Assembly (NCBI GenBank): GCA_040285825.1
Contig: JAUPSS010000010.1
Coordinates: 1,240,001-1,304,000, forward strand
Direction of reading: 5' to 3'
Source of the DNA: Eukaryota sp. TZLM1-RC
Taxonomy: Eukaryota > Metamonada: BaSk clade
Length of the DNA: 64,000 nt
In this document: piece after piece, positions 38,466-49,624 of the stretch
Layout: every line of letters starts with the position of its first letter
Position numbering within the stretch: position 1 is the first letter of the stretch
The notes under the pieces: generated by a model
Database searches by the model: none
Seen by the model: only the letters and a program-made list of their open reading frames with translations
What the model was told of the DNA's origin: nothing
Made by a program: the position numbers and the translations under genes

Positions 38466-39764
38466 ATCGTATGTCAGTTATCCACTGAATAAGTTTTTGA
38501 CCAGCTGTTTTGAGTGATTTTCTCAATCCTAGACCTCGAGAGTGCTTTGCTTCCTTTTGCCACTTGTTTTTGCGGTCCAATCCCCAAACGATCACAGTAT
38601 CTGTATCATCATCAATTAATCTGACGTCTAATGTACTAATCCAGATGGCCTCATTCTTTTGTTGAGTTATATCTTCAAACACAATTTGGTGTCTAAGCAA
38701 TTCCTATTGGTGAATGGGGAAGCAGTTCATTCTGAACCAATTTCACTTAGAATTTATGCATGTATTGTTCAACATTCCAAGGATTTTGATGACAAGTCTG
38801 ATAATTTATCAGATATTTATTTAGAGTGCACAGATTGAGATAGTTTGAGATCAGCTTCATTGACTTGTTTTATTCTAATAACAGAAGGTTTGGGATCTTT
38901 ACTTTTATTTGGATTGGAAGGGTACAAAACAAATACAGTTTAATCTAATAGTAGCATAAATGTACAATTGATTTAAAACAAAAGTTCTTCGCTGGTCACA
39001 CAATCAAACGCAGATTATTTTTATTCGAAACACCATTTAATTTTAATGATTCAGAACAACGTCAAAATAATTCATCAATAGTGGTGTTATTTCTCGACAC
39101 AAGTGACCATTTTTTACAACTATTATGAATTAATTGGTAGCAATTAAGAGCAAATACTTTCAATGTTGAATCCATCAGATAAAAATAATATTGATAGTGT
39201 TCCTTTTAAAATGATTGTTGCTTTTCGTGCAAAAATAAAATAAAAAATAAAAACATGATGAAGTGATACATTCCTAAAACGGAAGATCACGTGTAGCTAC
39301 GGCTAACATGATAAGACGATGACCACACTAATTCTTCCTGTCTAGATATTGAGATATATGAATCTGAAAAAGAAATCTACTGTTCCCAGTACAAAGCTAA
39401 ACCAATTTGAGACTCAATGGACCGCACTACAAACCCTGTTATTACAAGAAGACAAATTCGATTCAAATGAATATGATGACAGTAGTTGGTCATATTATTA
39501 GAGATATTATCGTTAATTCATGTAGATACACGGGAAAGAGGGAAAGATACAACACTTTTGTCTTTGCAGGGACTACATTCTCGTTGTACAAGGTGAACAT
39601 AGCACCCTGTAATAAGGATTAGTGATAGAGACAAATGGATGTCTTCTAAATGAAAGAAGATTGTTGTTTTGGCAACCAGAAGATTAGACGGCCTCAATAA
39701 AAGGAATGGGTTGAATTATTTGTTATCGATTAAATTGGAGATCAAAATAGGAATCTTCTTAATC
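38466..39764. other. Unassigned region upstream of the kinase
   Basis: A reverse-strand open frame at 38700-38470 (TLDVRLIDDDTDTVIVWGLDRKN) has no recognised domain and may be the displaced part of the Fanzor element or of a LINE. 38.7-39.76 kb has only short frames; the proximal part should contain the kinase promoter. Confidence 0.35.
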
Positions 39765-40940
39765 ATGACTATCAGTCTACCTTACTGCTTAAATGAGTAT
39801 GTGTTGGAACAGTTGCTTCATGAAGGTCGCCAGGGTACAGTGTATTCGGGATTACACAGTCCCTCCGGAAGAAAGCTGGTGTTCAAACTGCTGCCCATGA
39901 ACTGCACAAAGCTCGAAACACCTGAATCTGCTATTTGTTATGAATTGGTTCTACTCAAATACCTCCAACACCCATTGATTGTCACTTTGTATGAAGCCAT
40001 AAGTCTGCCAGATGCAACACTCATGGTGATGGAATACTGTGCTGGATCCGACCTGTTCAATGTAGTCAGCCGAAAAGGCAGATTCAATAGCCAAACAGCC
40101 GGAAGAATATTGTTTTTTCTAGTGGCGGCACTGGAATACATTCATAGCCAAAGGGTCTACCACCGAGACCTGAAATTAGGTATGGTAATTGCACAAGATT
40201 TACTGACCATAGAAAACATTTTATTGGATGACAAGGGAACCCCTAAACTTTGCGATTTTGGGCTAAGTATCAAAACCAAACAGAAGCTAAACTCACGATG
40301 TGGGTCACCTCATTATTGTAGTCCAGAGGTTTACGCCCAAAAAGAGTTTCATGGAGCTCCGGCAGACGTGTATTCTCTTGGAGTCTGTTTGTTTGTTCTG
40401 CTGACAGGTCGGTATCCCTATGATCACCGTTCTTTGTCACGATTGTCTAAACTAGTGCGAGAGGGCAATCTCAGGTTTCCTTCGTGTATTCCTCCTTCAG
40501 CAAGAGAACTTCTGCAAGGTATGCTGTATGGAGAGCCTAATAAGCGATTCTCTCTTTCTCAAATCAAAAGTTCCTCATTCTACCGTCAGTTTTGTTCCAT
40601 GCATCGTATTCCTCCACCTGCCACTAAACTTACTGCATACATGATAGTACAAGGACCTCTGAGAGAGGCAATAGAACATGTAGGCATTTCAGTGAAATCA
40701 GTTCAGGAGGAGCTTCGACGTGGTAATTATTACTGTTCCGTGATTGCTTCGACTCAGTTACTGCTGCTGAATATTGGATCAGTATCAATGTCATTTGAAC
40801 TTAGCTTACCTCATGATATCTCTTTAAGCAGGATTAGAGCTCCACAAATACTGAATCCACCACTGTTCAAGGTCGATGAACGCAAGGAGTTTGTATCGGA
40901 ACAACTACCACCAATTTCAAGGAAAACTGTTGGTGTGTGA
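39765..40940 (+). CDS. Ser/Thr protein kinase, CAMK/SNF1-like, with one intron
   Basis: Start ATG 39765 (MTISLPYCLNEYVLEQLLHEG). Kinase domain: an altered Gly loop (HEGRQGTVYSG), the ATP-binding Lys in KLVFKLLP (Lys41), HRDLKLENILLD after splicing, the DFGLS motif, the activation segment CGSPHYCSPEVYAQKEFHGAPADVYSLGV and a RF subdomain XI. These fit CAMK-like/AMPK-related kinases. A 33-nt intron lies in the catalytic loop; unspliced it would insert 12 residues between Lys and Glu without a stop. The C-terminal 100 residues carry a helical AIEHVGISVKSVQEELRRG segment like the UBA-like region of SNF1-type kinases. 380 aa after splicing. Confidence 0.9.
   Translation: MTISLPYCLNEYVLEQLLHEGRQGTVYSGLHSPSGRKLVFKLLPMNCTKLETPESAICYELVLLKYLQHPLIVTLYEAISLPDATLMVMEYCAGSDLFNVVSRKGRFNSQTAGRILFFLVAALEYIHSQRVYHRDLKLGMVIAQDLLTIENILLDDKGTPKLCDFGLSIKTKQKLNSRCGSPHYCSPEVYAQKEFHGAPADVYSLGVCLFVLLTGRYPYDHRSLSRLSKLVREGNLRFPSCIPPSARELLQGMLYGEPNKRFSLSQIKSSSFYRQFCSMHRIPPPATKLTAYMIVQGPLREAIEHVGISVKSVQEELRRGNYYCSVIASTQLLLLNIGSVSMSFELSLPHDISLSRIRAPQILNPPLFKVDERKEFVSEQLPPISRKTVGV
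40180..40212 (+). other. 33-nt frame-preserving intron in the kinase catalytic loop
   Basis: Begins GTATGGTAATT and ends TTACTGACCATAG. Removing it restores HRDLKLENILL. Because 33 is a multiple of three and there is no stop, it would be missed by gene callers that only join open frames. Confidence 0.88.
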
Positions 40941-41044
40941 ATTTTGATTTTTTGTTTACTGTTTTTTTGTTCAGGCTATCTGCCTGAAAGATATGCAATT
41001 AATTTAATTTAATTACTCATCAGATAAAATCATAAGAAAAATTT

Positions 41045-42150
41045 GAATTTTATTTTTGAATATCTTCTCAGTTAATCGTTTCTCTGAAAATATTCATTTG
41101 CTTAGTCCATCATTTTCAAAATATTTGTATGACCTTGATGTTGGTGTTTATAAAATTGCATCAGAAATTTATTGTCAATGTTTTCCTGACTCAGTTCAAG
41201 AGATTCCTTCACGAAATTTGGTTAATTTAAGCTATTGTGTGAAGAAGCTTCAACAAAAACTGACAATAATATTTGAAGGCTTGGATTATGAAATCGTCTT
41301 GGTATGGTCAAGAAAAGAAATCCCGCTTTTGCAAATTTTTTACTGGATGTTTGCGATAATTCTGTCTCTGGTTTAATTTATCAAGTAACAAGAATTTATG
41401 GTTTGTTTATCAATGACCCTTGCTTTTTATTATCTATGTGTCTTCGATTTTTTTGGCCTGATAATCTTCCTCATGGATTATTTGTAAATGTGGAAAGTCT
41501 GTCACTCCAACCCATTTATTCAATTGTAATCGATTTATTACTCTAGATCAAAAGTGCATGATGCAGTTCGTGATCAGCTTTATTGTATGTCCTACAAAAT
41601 TGAATTTTTTTAAACCTTTGCTTTCAAATTTGGCTGATAAATCTGACAGAAGTCCTTTTGGTGACAGCCGTGGCGATGTGTTTGTTCCCGAACTCGATAG
41701 ATCAATGATCATTATTGACGTCAGTTCTACTGATGTTTCAAACAGCTCAAATGAAAAACTGGCACAATCTTAAATTTCACCTTTACGAGGAGCTGAAAAA
41801 GCGAAAATTATTAAGTACACAGAAAAAATCAATTATCTGAATTCCAATTCACATACTCAATGCATTTTTTGTCCTTTTGATTTTTCCTAATTTGGAACCT
41901 TGGGTAAAACTGCGTTATCTTTGTTGGACGATTTTTCATTTATTGTCAAAAATAGAACTGAAAGAGTATTTGACCGAATTTTTTGGCAAAACAAAAATGT
42001 TTCTTCTATTTTTAAGCCTATGTATAGTCTTGTTTCTAGCTCATTGTTATCACTAGGATAATTTTATGAAGAAAAAGCTGTAGGTAAGTTTTCCATAGTA
42101 GATGTGGAGTATAAGGAGATAGTTTTTTAGTTTTTAAAATTTTGTTTGAA
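41045..42150 (+). pseudogene. Family C LINE remnant
   Basis: Frames in order: SVQEIPSRNLVNLSYCVKKLQQKL (linker before the knuckle), RSKVHDAVRDQLYCMSYK, the nuclease motif FGDSRGDVFVPELDRSMIIIDVSSTDVSNSS, then LLDDFSF-like sequence and a VEYKEI C-terminus. Many frameshifts and stops. Its other-strand relative is at 60.35-60.94 kb. Confidence 0.75.
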
Positions 42151-42159
42151 TAAAATATG

Positions 42160-42780
42160 TATCAAAAAACATTTGAATTTGGGGTAATTTAGCCAATCCA
42201 CTACAAATATAGATGCTTGGGTGAGTGGCAAAAACATGAAATAATGTAGATTTTTTTAACGAACTAATAATTGATCCTAAACCATTTTTCAGAATGTTTC
42301 TATATTGTAAAATTCAGTCAATGTGTATTCAGTTACTCTGAGGTCATGGAATCCTTGTAAAGTGCTGAACTGTTTTATATAAGTTGTTGGTGATGAGATT
42401 TGGTTTGCTGTCAATTGTTTACATTAATTTACTTATTTACCAACGTCTAAATAGCTTATCTTTCATAAATCAACACCGCTCGATGCAACTCTTTCATAGT
42501 GTTAACATTTGTTGCAATTTTTCAAAACAGTACCTCAAATTAACTAATGTTCTAGGTGTTATTTCCTGCACATTATCAGAAAAACATTTACTCCAGATTT
42601 CAGTAGGCAAGCAATCAAGGGCAATTTCACGGTCTATTGAATAATCATTGCTTGTAAAATTCATTAATATCTCGACAAAAGATTCAATCTTATTTGGCGA
42701 CCGATAAACAAGTCGAAGCGATCATGGCGTATAACTTTTCTTTTTCTTTGATGTAGGTGGTGATCAGTAAACTCTTTCTT
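42160..42780 (-). pseudogene. LINE fragment, mid-region, reverse strand
   Basis: Reverse-strand reading gives LPTEIWSKCFSDNVQEITPRTLVNLRYCFEKLQQML, the same region as 41170-41270 of family C, and further upstream LVYRSPNKIESFVEILMN. Truncated at both ends. It abuts the Fanzor relic F7. Confidence 0.55.
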
Positions 42781-42935
42781 TCATTGTTGCCTTCTGAAGA
42801 TTCAAATTAAAACACTGTTCCAATTCAGTAGGCTGAGTAACATCGATCAACTCTGCTGCCAATGCAATCAGATACTGATATAGCCCGGAACGGAATTACA
42901 TTATGGTGTCAGTTGCCTCAACGAAGAATACAACG

Positions 42936-43735
42936 TCATTGAGTGACACTGGGTGAAAGGATAACGCTTGAATTGACTGGTCTACAAGCTTGACCAATTG
43001 TCCAGCCCATTAGATTACTGTATTCGGGGACCATGGCCACAACCAAAGGGCTGAAATTTTTGGAAGGCTTTTGTTGCTGACTGGTATTTCTGGTTTTCTG
43101 AGCCTGGTGACTTTCTTCTGTATTGTCTTGGACTTCTTGATATGAGTAGCGAGGGAGTCTATATTTCAATAGCTCTAGTCTTTTTTATTTCGTTAGTCGT
43201 GCGCCGTTTGCGAGTAGGCTTGAAGTTATGTGAAAAGAGAAATCGCAAGCTTACACCGTCAATGTCCATAGAGTACTCTGGGTATCTGTCTCGAGATAAA
43301 CCGAAATAGCAATAAAAGCACACCAGGAGCTGATTGTAATGGTTTCTGAAAGCAAAGACATTGATGGTTTGTTGGTTTAAGTTAACAAAGCCTGGGACGT
43401 AATTCGAGAAATGAGACAGGGCGAATCTTTTCATCCTGACAGGAAAAACATCCTCCAAAAATATCAATATGGTTAAGCCGCGTTATATGGGAACAAAATG
43501 AAACCTCATTGGATAGTCGCATGATGGATTCTGTGAGGATAGGCTCAAAGGTGCGCAGGTCACTATTGTAGGGGACATCAACACTAATGTCCAACAAAGC
43601 TTCCCATCCAAAAAATTGGCAAAGACTCGTTTGTTTTATCAATAACTGTACAATAATCACGGGAGATGTTTGTGTGCAGGATTGACAAGGTTTGATTAAA
43701 CTCGTCTTGACATTAGTTGCCAATTGACGAGTCCG
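42936..43735 (-). pseudogene. Fanzor relic F7 (N-terminal to RuvC-I)
   Basis: Three overlapping reverse-strand frames, broken by frameshifts, match the N-terminal half of F1: FLEDVFPVRMKRFALSHFSN with LEQAFPHIFRRHRLTPIAS, MDIDGVSLRFLFSHNFKPTRK with MSSNGDSVRITFKPHPKATR, and VVAMVPEYSNLMG with VFWDIDPNHSNLCG (RuvC-I, Asp lost). The C-terminal RuvC-II/III part is missing; a LINE fragment follows. Unlike the others it is not followed by a same-strand host gene. Confidence 0.6.
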
Positions 43736-44639
43736 ACAAGCAAGGTAGGGAGTAGATACATTCCTATTAGTGAAATTGCATCTTTGTAAGTGCAGCCAAT
43801 CATTAAGGAAAAAATTGAATGAATTGCTTAAGAGAATTAGAGAGTTTTGTCATGTAGAAAAAGAAAATCTGTAATGTGGGTATTCAGGAAGAAATATACT
43901 GTAATAAATATGTACTAATTGGCGTTGTGTTTTGGAGGTGGCTGGGTTCAAAAAAACTAGGGGTGATGACGGGCACAACAAAATACCATACATCTTGTTC
44001 CACCAAAACATTATGAGCAGAAGGAAAAATCAGTAAAAAATTGAAACAATAAAGAAGCTTCATAACAAAGCTGAATGACCAAAAGAATGTCTGACCGAAC
44101 TTGTTTCACTGTAGCAGGGGTCAGTAGTGAGTTGAGTGCACATGACTGAGTGAATAAACGTAACACAGGATTGGATGTCTGGCATGCAGTGAGAATAAAC
44201 CGCCCATCTATCAAATTTTACACTTGTCACCCCATGCTTAACTTTTGGGAGGTTTTCACTTTTCCATCACTTCATGACCTAGGTTTTGGTTATGTCGCAA
44301 TGAAACCTTGATTATAGCTCTTTGCGCAACAACGATTTCTCTCACAATTTTTTCTTCTATTGTGGTTTTTTAAAAACTTTTTTTGAGAAAATAACTGTGT
44401 GAGTTTCACTTAAGCAGAATTTCCGACTCTATTTATTTATCAATTTCCCAAACCTAATGTAGTCTTTTGACGGCACCGTACGTTAACCCTGAGCTCAATG
44501 AAGCTGATGACACTTAAAGCCAACAACCTCTTTGATTTTCCTGTGTTCAATATGATGGTTGGGCCATACTCAAACCTTGTTTTAGACGACTTAATGCTAC
44601 CTTTGGAGCCTCATCTCATTTACCATGCAATACAGATTC
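43736..44639. other. Decayed sequence between two Fanzor relics
   Basis: A reverse-strand frame at 44214-44011 (LRLFTQSCALNSLLTPATVKQVRSDILLVIQLCYEA) may be the extreme N-terminal region of F7. Forward frames 44440-44640 are broken and could be the upstream part of F4. No host gene seen. Confidence 0.35.
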
Positions 44640-45077
44640 AAATCAGTTATTGGTGATCTTTAGTCAAGTAGTTATCGGAACTAGAGACTGGGAACAACGA
44701 AAACAATGAAATTCAGAGAACCTACCAAAGGAAAGGATTTGAGAATTGAAAATAAATATGATAGTTATAATGTCATTTTGATTGATGAGTTTCGAACCAG
44801 TCGCAGTTGCTTCTTTTGTAAGAAAGCGGAGAAAACAGTTGAATCATTCCGATGGCGGAGATATCCTGGGCCATGGAAGAGGCATGAATAGTCTATTCGT
44901 CACGGGCTTACCATGTGGAAATCATGCGAAAGTTTGTGGAATAGAGATCGAAATGCTTCGCTGAATATGTTGGCAGTGATGAAAGCACATGCAAAAGGTG
45001 GAGATAGACCAGTATACCTACAGAGAGCCAAGGTTGATGAAGGTTCAAAAAAGGCATTCATTTTATTGTTAAAGACA
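44640..45077 (+). pseudogene. Fanzor relic F4 (RuvC-II to C-terminus)
   Basis: Forward frame reads FREPTKGKDLRIENKYDSY, VILIDEFRTSRSCFFCKK (RuvC-II Glu and first Cys pair), then a TAG at 44889, and on in the same frame LWNRDRNASLNMLAVMKAH, a perfect RuvC-III motif, and GGDRPVYLQR, a tail like that of F1. The frame then runs with no stop into the RING-HSP70 gene whose own ATG is at 45090. Confidence 0.85.
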
Positions 45078-45089
45078 ATATCTGTAGTG

Positions 45090-47091
45090 ATGACTCTTGA
45101 GTGTTCGATCTGTGTTTCAGCATTTTCGGACAGCAACGTCCCCCTTATAGTTTGCACAGAGGGTCACACTTGCTGTCTTCAATGCTGCAAGAAACTTGAC
45201 AGTTGTCCATTGTGTCGTTCACGCCTTTTATCATCACCCATTGTGAACCGACAATTACTAGATGTCATCTCAACACACTCTCAATCTTCTACTCTTTCTC
45301 TGTTTTTGCACAATCCTTTCCCAAGCCAAGCAATTGTCAAAACAAGTTTATCCGCTTTGCCTCACACTATCGCTCCTAACAGCCTTTCACAGATTAAAAT
45401 CCAATCCACCAATATACATCACGACCGTGATTTTATTAACATTGAATTTGCCCTCTTGTGCCAACCAATTGATGATTCCTTGATAGAAGCAACCTGGACT
45501 CGGCTTTCTTCACCTTTTGTCTTTAATCAATCAAATAAGATTGAAGCTAATTCAGTCATTCGTCTTTGTTGTCCTTTTTCCAATGTGACCTTGGCGATTT
45601 CTTTTGGTCACGACAGCCTACAATGTTCCATTCTAACAAATTGCCATGCCCTTACCGTTCCCAATCTTGATGGTGAAATCTCTACTCCATGCCTCTTTTC
45701 TCTCTACAAAAACAAAGTCTCTGTAGGTTCTCAACTCAAAGGTAAAGGTCACTTGAAGTCCATTGACCATGTTGTCAGCGTTGTCAAACATTTAATTGGT
45801 AAGAATCCAAAAGAAGTTTCGGACTGGGTCAGACATGGATGCCAGGGACTGAGTGTTGGTTATTTGAAGAGAGAACAGGAGAGAAAAAGGGTTGGGGTTT
45901 GCATTGAGGACCAGGAAATTAGTTTTGAAGAAATATTAGGATTTCTTTTTGGTTATTTAAAAGCGGGAGCTGAAAAATTCAGTGGTCAAAGCTTTTCTGA
46001 TGCGGTCGTCTCTATTCCAAGTTATTTTGGTCCAAATCAACGATCTGCTATTCTTCAGAGTTCAAAACTTGCTGGATTTAATGGCTTTCAGTTAGTTGAA
46101 GATTCAATTTCCTCTGTGTTTAGTCATTTGGTTAAAAATTCTATTTCTTTATTTTGTAATTTCTTGGTTGTTGATTTTGGAGTTTCTTTTGATTGTTCTG
46201 TAGTCGAAGTTTCCAATCAATCAACCAGGATAGTTTCCTTTTCCAATGATTTATCACTCACAAAAGATATTCGTCACCATCTGTTTGAGTACTGTCTATC
46301 TCGTCTTGCTCGAGACTATCCTGCTACAGATTTCAATAATACCTCCTTAAGGTTTAAAAATTCTTTAAACTCTGCCATTGAATCAGTATTAATGGATTTT
46401 GACAATTCCGTGGATCCTGAACTTGTAATTCCTTCTTTCTCAGGAAAAGATCCTCTTGTTGTGGTTTTGTCTGGTGACTTTATTACGGAACTATTAAACC
46501 CTTTTATGAGCAGAGCCATGCGAACGATAGAACGCACCATGTTTGAGGCAAGCTTGTTTAATTATGATTATGTTTTAGTCACAGGAAGAGTCAGCAGATT
46601 TAGTTTGTTTAAAAAGCATTTGGATACCAAGTTTGGTTCCATTTCTGATAATATTATTTTTATGGTGTGTTCAACTTTTGTTTTACTAATCAAAGCCGCA
46701 TGATGTAGTTGTCCAAGGATCTTTGTTTGCCAAATTCTTCCATCACAACACCATCGCACAACCACTGACTTTATTCTCGAATAAGAAAGACTGTATTGCC
46801 TCACATGGAGAAGCTCTTCCATTAACAAGGAATTTCTATTTTACTGCAAATGAACCATTTTCTGAGGTCAAGCTTGTAATTCCAAATATTGGCTCCTTAA
46901 CTGTTTTGGTTAAGGATAGTGCTGAGTTTGGTGTAGAGTTTCGTGTCAGCGACCAAGGTCTTTCAATCAAATCAGTTTATGATGGTGCTGGATTAGCTTT
47001 AGATTATACCACCAATTTTGGTAGTTTAAGTGATGAAAAAATGGAACTAATTCAAGGAAAAATTAGTCTGTGGTTTGACCAACTTTTTTAA
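45090..47091 (+). CDS. RING finger - HSP70 fusion protein, two exons
   Basis: 656 aa after removing a 31-nt intron. Residues 4-50 are a RING/U-box-type zinc finger (CSIC, VCTEGHTCCLQC, CPLC), i.e. probable E3 ubiquitin ligase activity. From about 210 on it resembles an HSP70 nucleotide-binding domain: FSDAVVSIPSYFGPNQRSAILQSSKLAGFNGFQLVEDSISSVFSHL, FLVVDFGVSFDCSVVEV (phosphate-2), YVLVTGRVSRFSLFKKHL (adenosine motif) and, across the intron, PHDVVVQGSLFAKFF. A shortened substrate-domain-like part ends it. The first phosphate loop is not evident and DLGGGTFD is changed to DFGVSFD, so ATPase activity is doubtful. Likely an HSP70-related platform with ubiquitin ligase activity. The start was chosen because upstream frame is Fanzor debris. 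Confidence 0.88.
46665..46695 (+). other. 31-nt intron in the RING-HSP70 gene
   Basis: Begins GTGTGTTCAAC and ends TTTTACTAATCAAAG, with an ACTAAT branch-point-like element. Splicing changes frame and joins the adenosine motif region to the conserved P(H/D)(D/E)xVxxG segment. Confidence 0.88.
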
Positions 47092-47230
47092 TCTTAATGC
47101 TTTTTTGATGTATTTAATACATCTTTGTACTATAAAATTAATTTGCTGATAAAATCATTGGTCATGGTGATGATAGTGTGTGGTTTTATTTATTTTTATT
47201 TATTTTTAATTTCATTATTGTAAGTGAACT

Positions 47231-48841
47231 TTTTTTTTTTTAAAAAACTGGAATATTTATTGAGATAAAAATAACCATCTAGAATTCAATATCCTCCAAA
47301 CAAGCGTCACTATTACTGAACCTACTCACAGCATTACGTTCATATTCTACACCAATAGCTAAAAGTGCCTTTGAAATCATTGTTGGAATAGACTTGAAAA
47401 TGCAAAAACAATTCTATTTAACCAGAAAGTGGAGTTCATTGTTTTACCAGACCTATTCAGTAACACTTTTTAAAATTTTCCAAAAAGTGCAAGCCTGAAG
47501 GTCCAATATTGCCAAAAAGAGAAATTGCAAACGGCACAAACTGATATTTCACATGTTCCACTCTACCTAACTGTGCCAAAGGTTCTTCATATTTTTTTAT
47601 CTTCTTTTTTTCGGCGTTAGATAACGGCGAGTCAGCGGAATACACTAAACGAGCAGCAGAATTTTTGCAAACATCCACTGAGACAACGTCTACAACATTG
47701 AGAACACCATCGATCCCTGGAGCTACTAAATCTGCCCTTCTTTTACCAAAGGAATCATCAGTTTGATCTGAAGACAGCTTACGTACTAGTGGCTCAATAA
47801 ATGCCTCTATATTGAAACTTTTGCACATGGCATATAATTGATCACGAACTGAGTCATGAACAAGTGAGCGATAAGTTATGAAATACTTACAGTTTAAAAT
47901 ATGGGAAAGCGTAACAACACTCTTGCAGCGACAAATTAAATCATTTGGCAATGAGCAAGGCCATAGAAAACATCTCAATCTCATTGCAGTGGTCCATTGG
48001 TGATCATTAAGTAGAAGGCCGTAAATGTTGGGAATTTGGGAGATTAAGCAACTTGAGCAACTGTCTTCAAGATCAATCAAAAAGTTTGCAAAAACGGGAT
48101 TTTTTTCCTTAGCCAAGCTAAGACGTACAATATAATCCAAGTTTTCTAAAACTTTCAAAATTTTTTTCTGCAATTTTGCAAAAAGTCAATGGTAAGGAGA
48201 GCAAGCTTCTTGAAGGAAGTTCCACAATATCAGAGGGGAAACATTTAGCCCAAATATTGGGTGAAAGAGTTTCAATTTCCTGTTGCAAAGAAATAAGATA
48301 GGAGCTGCCACAATTTTCAATGAGATGAATTTTTTTCAGGAAAACGATTCACAAATTCATAAATAAAATTCTTTCCACCTCCAATAAAGGCAGCTTTACA
48401 AAGGTAGCTTGACTTATGAAAATCAACACCACCAAAATTTGTACCACAAAAAATGTGGCTTCGTAACTGAGATGCATCAATTTCCAATAATTTTGCTAAA
48501 AAATTAGTTCTTTGTTCATTAAAAATGCGACAGAACTCCAAGGAAATTGATGGTGATGTTGATCTCAAAATATGAGTAAATTTTCCAGAATAACAGATTT
48601 TGAGGAAAAAGAATTTCAAATGTTTCTCAATATTTAAATTTTCTATTGATTCTAATTCATTTCCAAATTGAGTCAACAGAGTCGAAAGTTGGCTTTTCAC
48701 TTCATCAATATTTCCGAGATAACAACCCAAAAAACGAAAACCAGACTGATCATAATTGATAAAGGGGACATTTACATCATTAATGAAAAAATCAATTGGT
48801 TCATGGCCAATAATCAAACATTTGGAGATATTCAATGAGAA
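47231..48841 (-). pseudogene. Family B LINE, longest uninterrupted copy, 5'-truncated
   Basis: Reverse-strand element with an A-rich tail (T run at 47231-47242) and a perfect 12-bp TSD TGTAAGTGAACT (47219-47230 and 48842-48853). Order: RT thumb region (LRSHIFCGTNFGGVDFHK), then LDYIVRLSLAKEKNPVFANFLIDL, the knuckle CRCKSVVTLSHILNC, HDSVRDQLYAMCKSF, the nuclease motif KRRADLVAPGIDG...VVDVVSVDVCKN, PLAQLGRVEHVKYQF and a C-terminal FSNSDACLEDIEF. The RT fingers and palm are missing. Frameshifts near 47410 and 48180. It gives the empty-site sequence for the Ty3/gypsy insertion at 22.2 kb. Confidence 0.87.
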
Positions 48842-48853
48842 TGTAAGTGAACT

Positions 48854-49180
48854 CAAACTGTTAATTCAGCAGTTTTATAAATTAGTGTTGGTACAATACG
48901 ATTTTAAATTTTATCTATGAAAAGCTAATATTTTGTTATAAACTTAAAATATAGAACAACTAGAATAACACACATTTCGGATATTTAATTGACACGTGTC
49001 TACAAAACAAAGAGAGATCTATTGGAGACTTGGAAACAAAAACAATGGAGACGTATGTACACTGAAGCTTTTCGTATAAGACCAAATCACTGATGTTTGT
49101 ACTTCCCTCTGCTAAAGTAACAGCTCAAACCTGCAGAAATTAAAAACATTGCCTGCATTGTTGATTTTGTCTAAAACATT
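48854..49180. other. Short unassigned gap
   Basis: AT-rich sequence directly after the family B copy; no frame or repeat recognised. Confidence 0.4.
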
Positions 49181-49490
49181 TCCTAAAAATAGATGGTTTT
49201 ATATCAACTATTGATCAATGAAGAATTACCAGTTTTGTCTCAACTAATACAGTGTAAAATGTCCCAAATTCGTAATCATGCTTATCTTGGTACACAATAC
49301 GGAGGTTAGGCTGGAAATAGCTTTAATGGCTGGACAAAAACCTCTATTCTCATTTCGTTTGTTTTTATTGGTGGATGCAGAAATGTTTTATTTCAGTTGT
49401 TTGAGAGATTTACTGATTTGAAAGGTAAAATAAGAACAACCCAAAGCTCAACTATTTTTGCATTAAATGAAGAAATTACAAAAAATATTA
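49181..49490 (+). pseudogene. Family A-like LINE, first part
   Basis: Forward frame: LSQLIQCKMSQIRNHAYLGTQYGG, TKTSILISFVFIGGCRN and LFERFTDLKGK, matching the RT thumb of family A (SQLLGYKMFQIPDHAYLSPHYGG). Continues at about 50612 after an inserted family B copy. Confidence 0.7.
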
Positions 49491-49587
49491 TGTTCTGTAT
49501 TTTTGTTGAAATAAAATTCTATCCACTATTGAATATCCTTCAAACAAGCATCACTATTACTAAACCTACTCAACACATTCCGTTCAT

Positions 49588-49624
49588 ATTCTACTCTATT
49601 CTATTCTTCTATTCTATTCTTCTA
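49588..49624. repeat. TTCTATTC-type microsatellite
   Basis: Short tandem CTATT/CTTCTATT repeats that expand the equivalent TTCATATTCTAC of the other family B copies. Confidence 0.8.
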
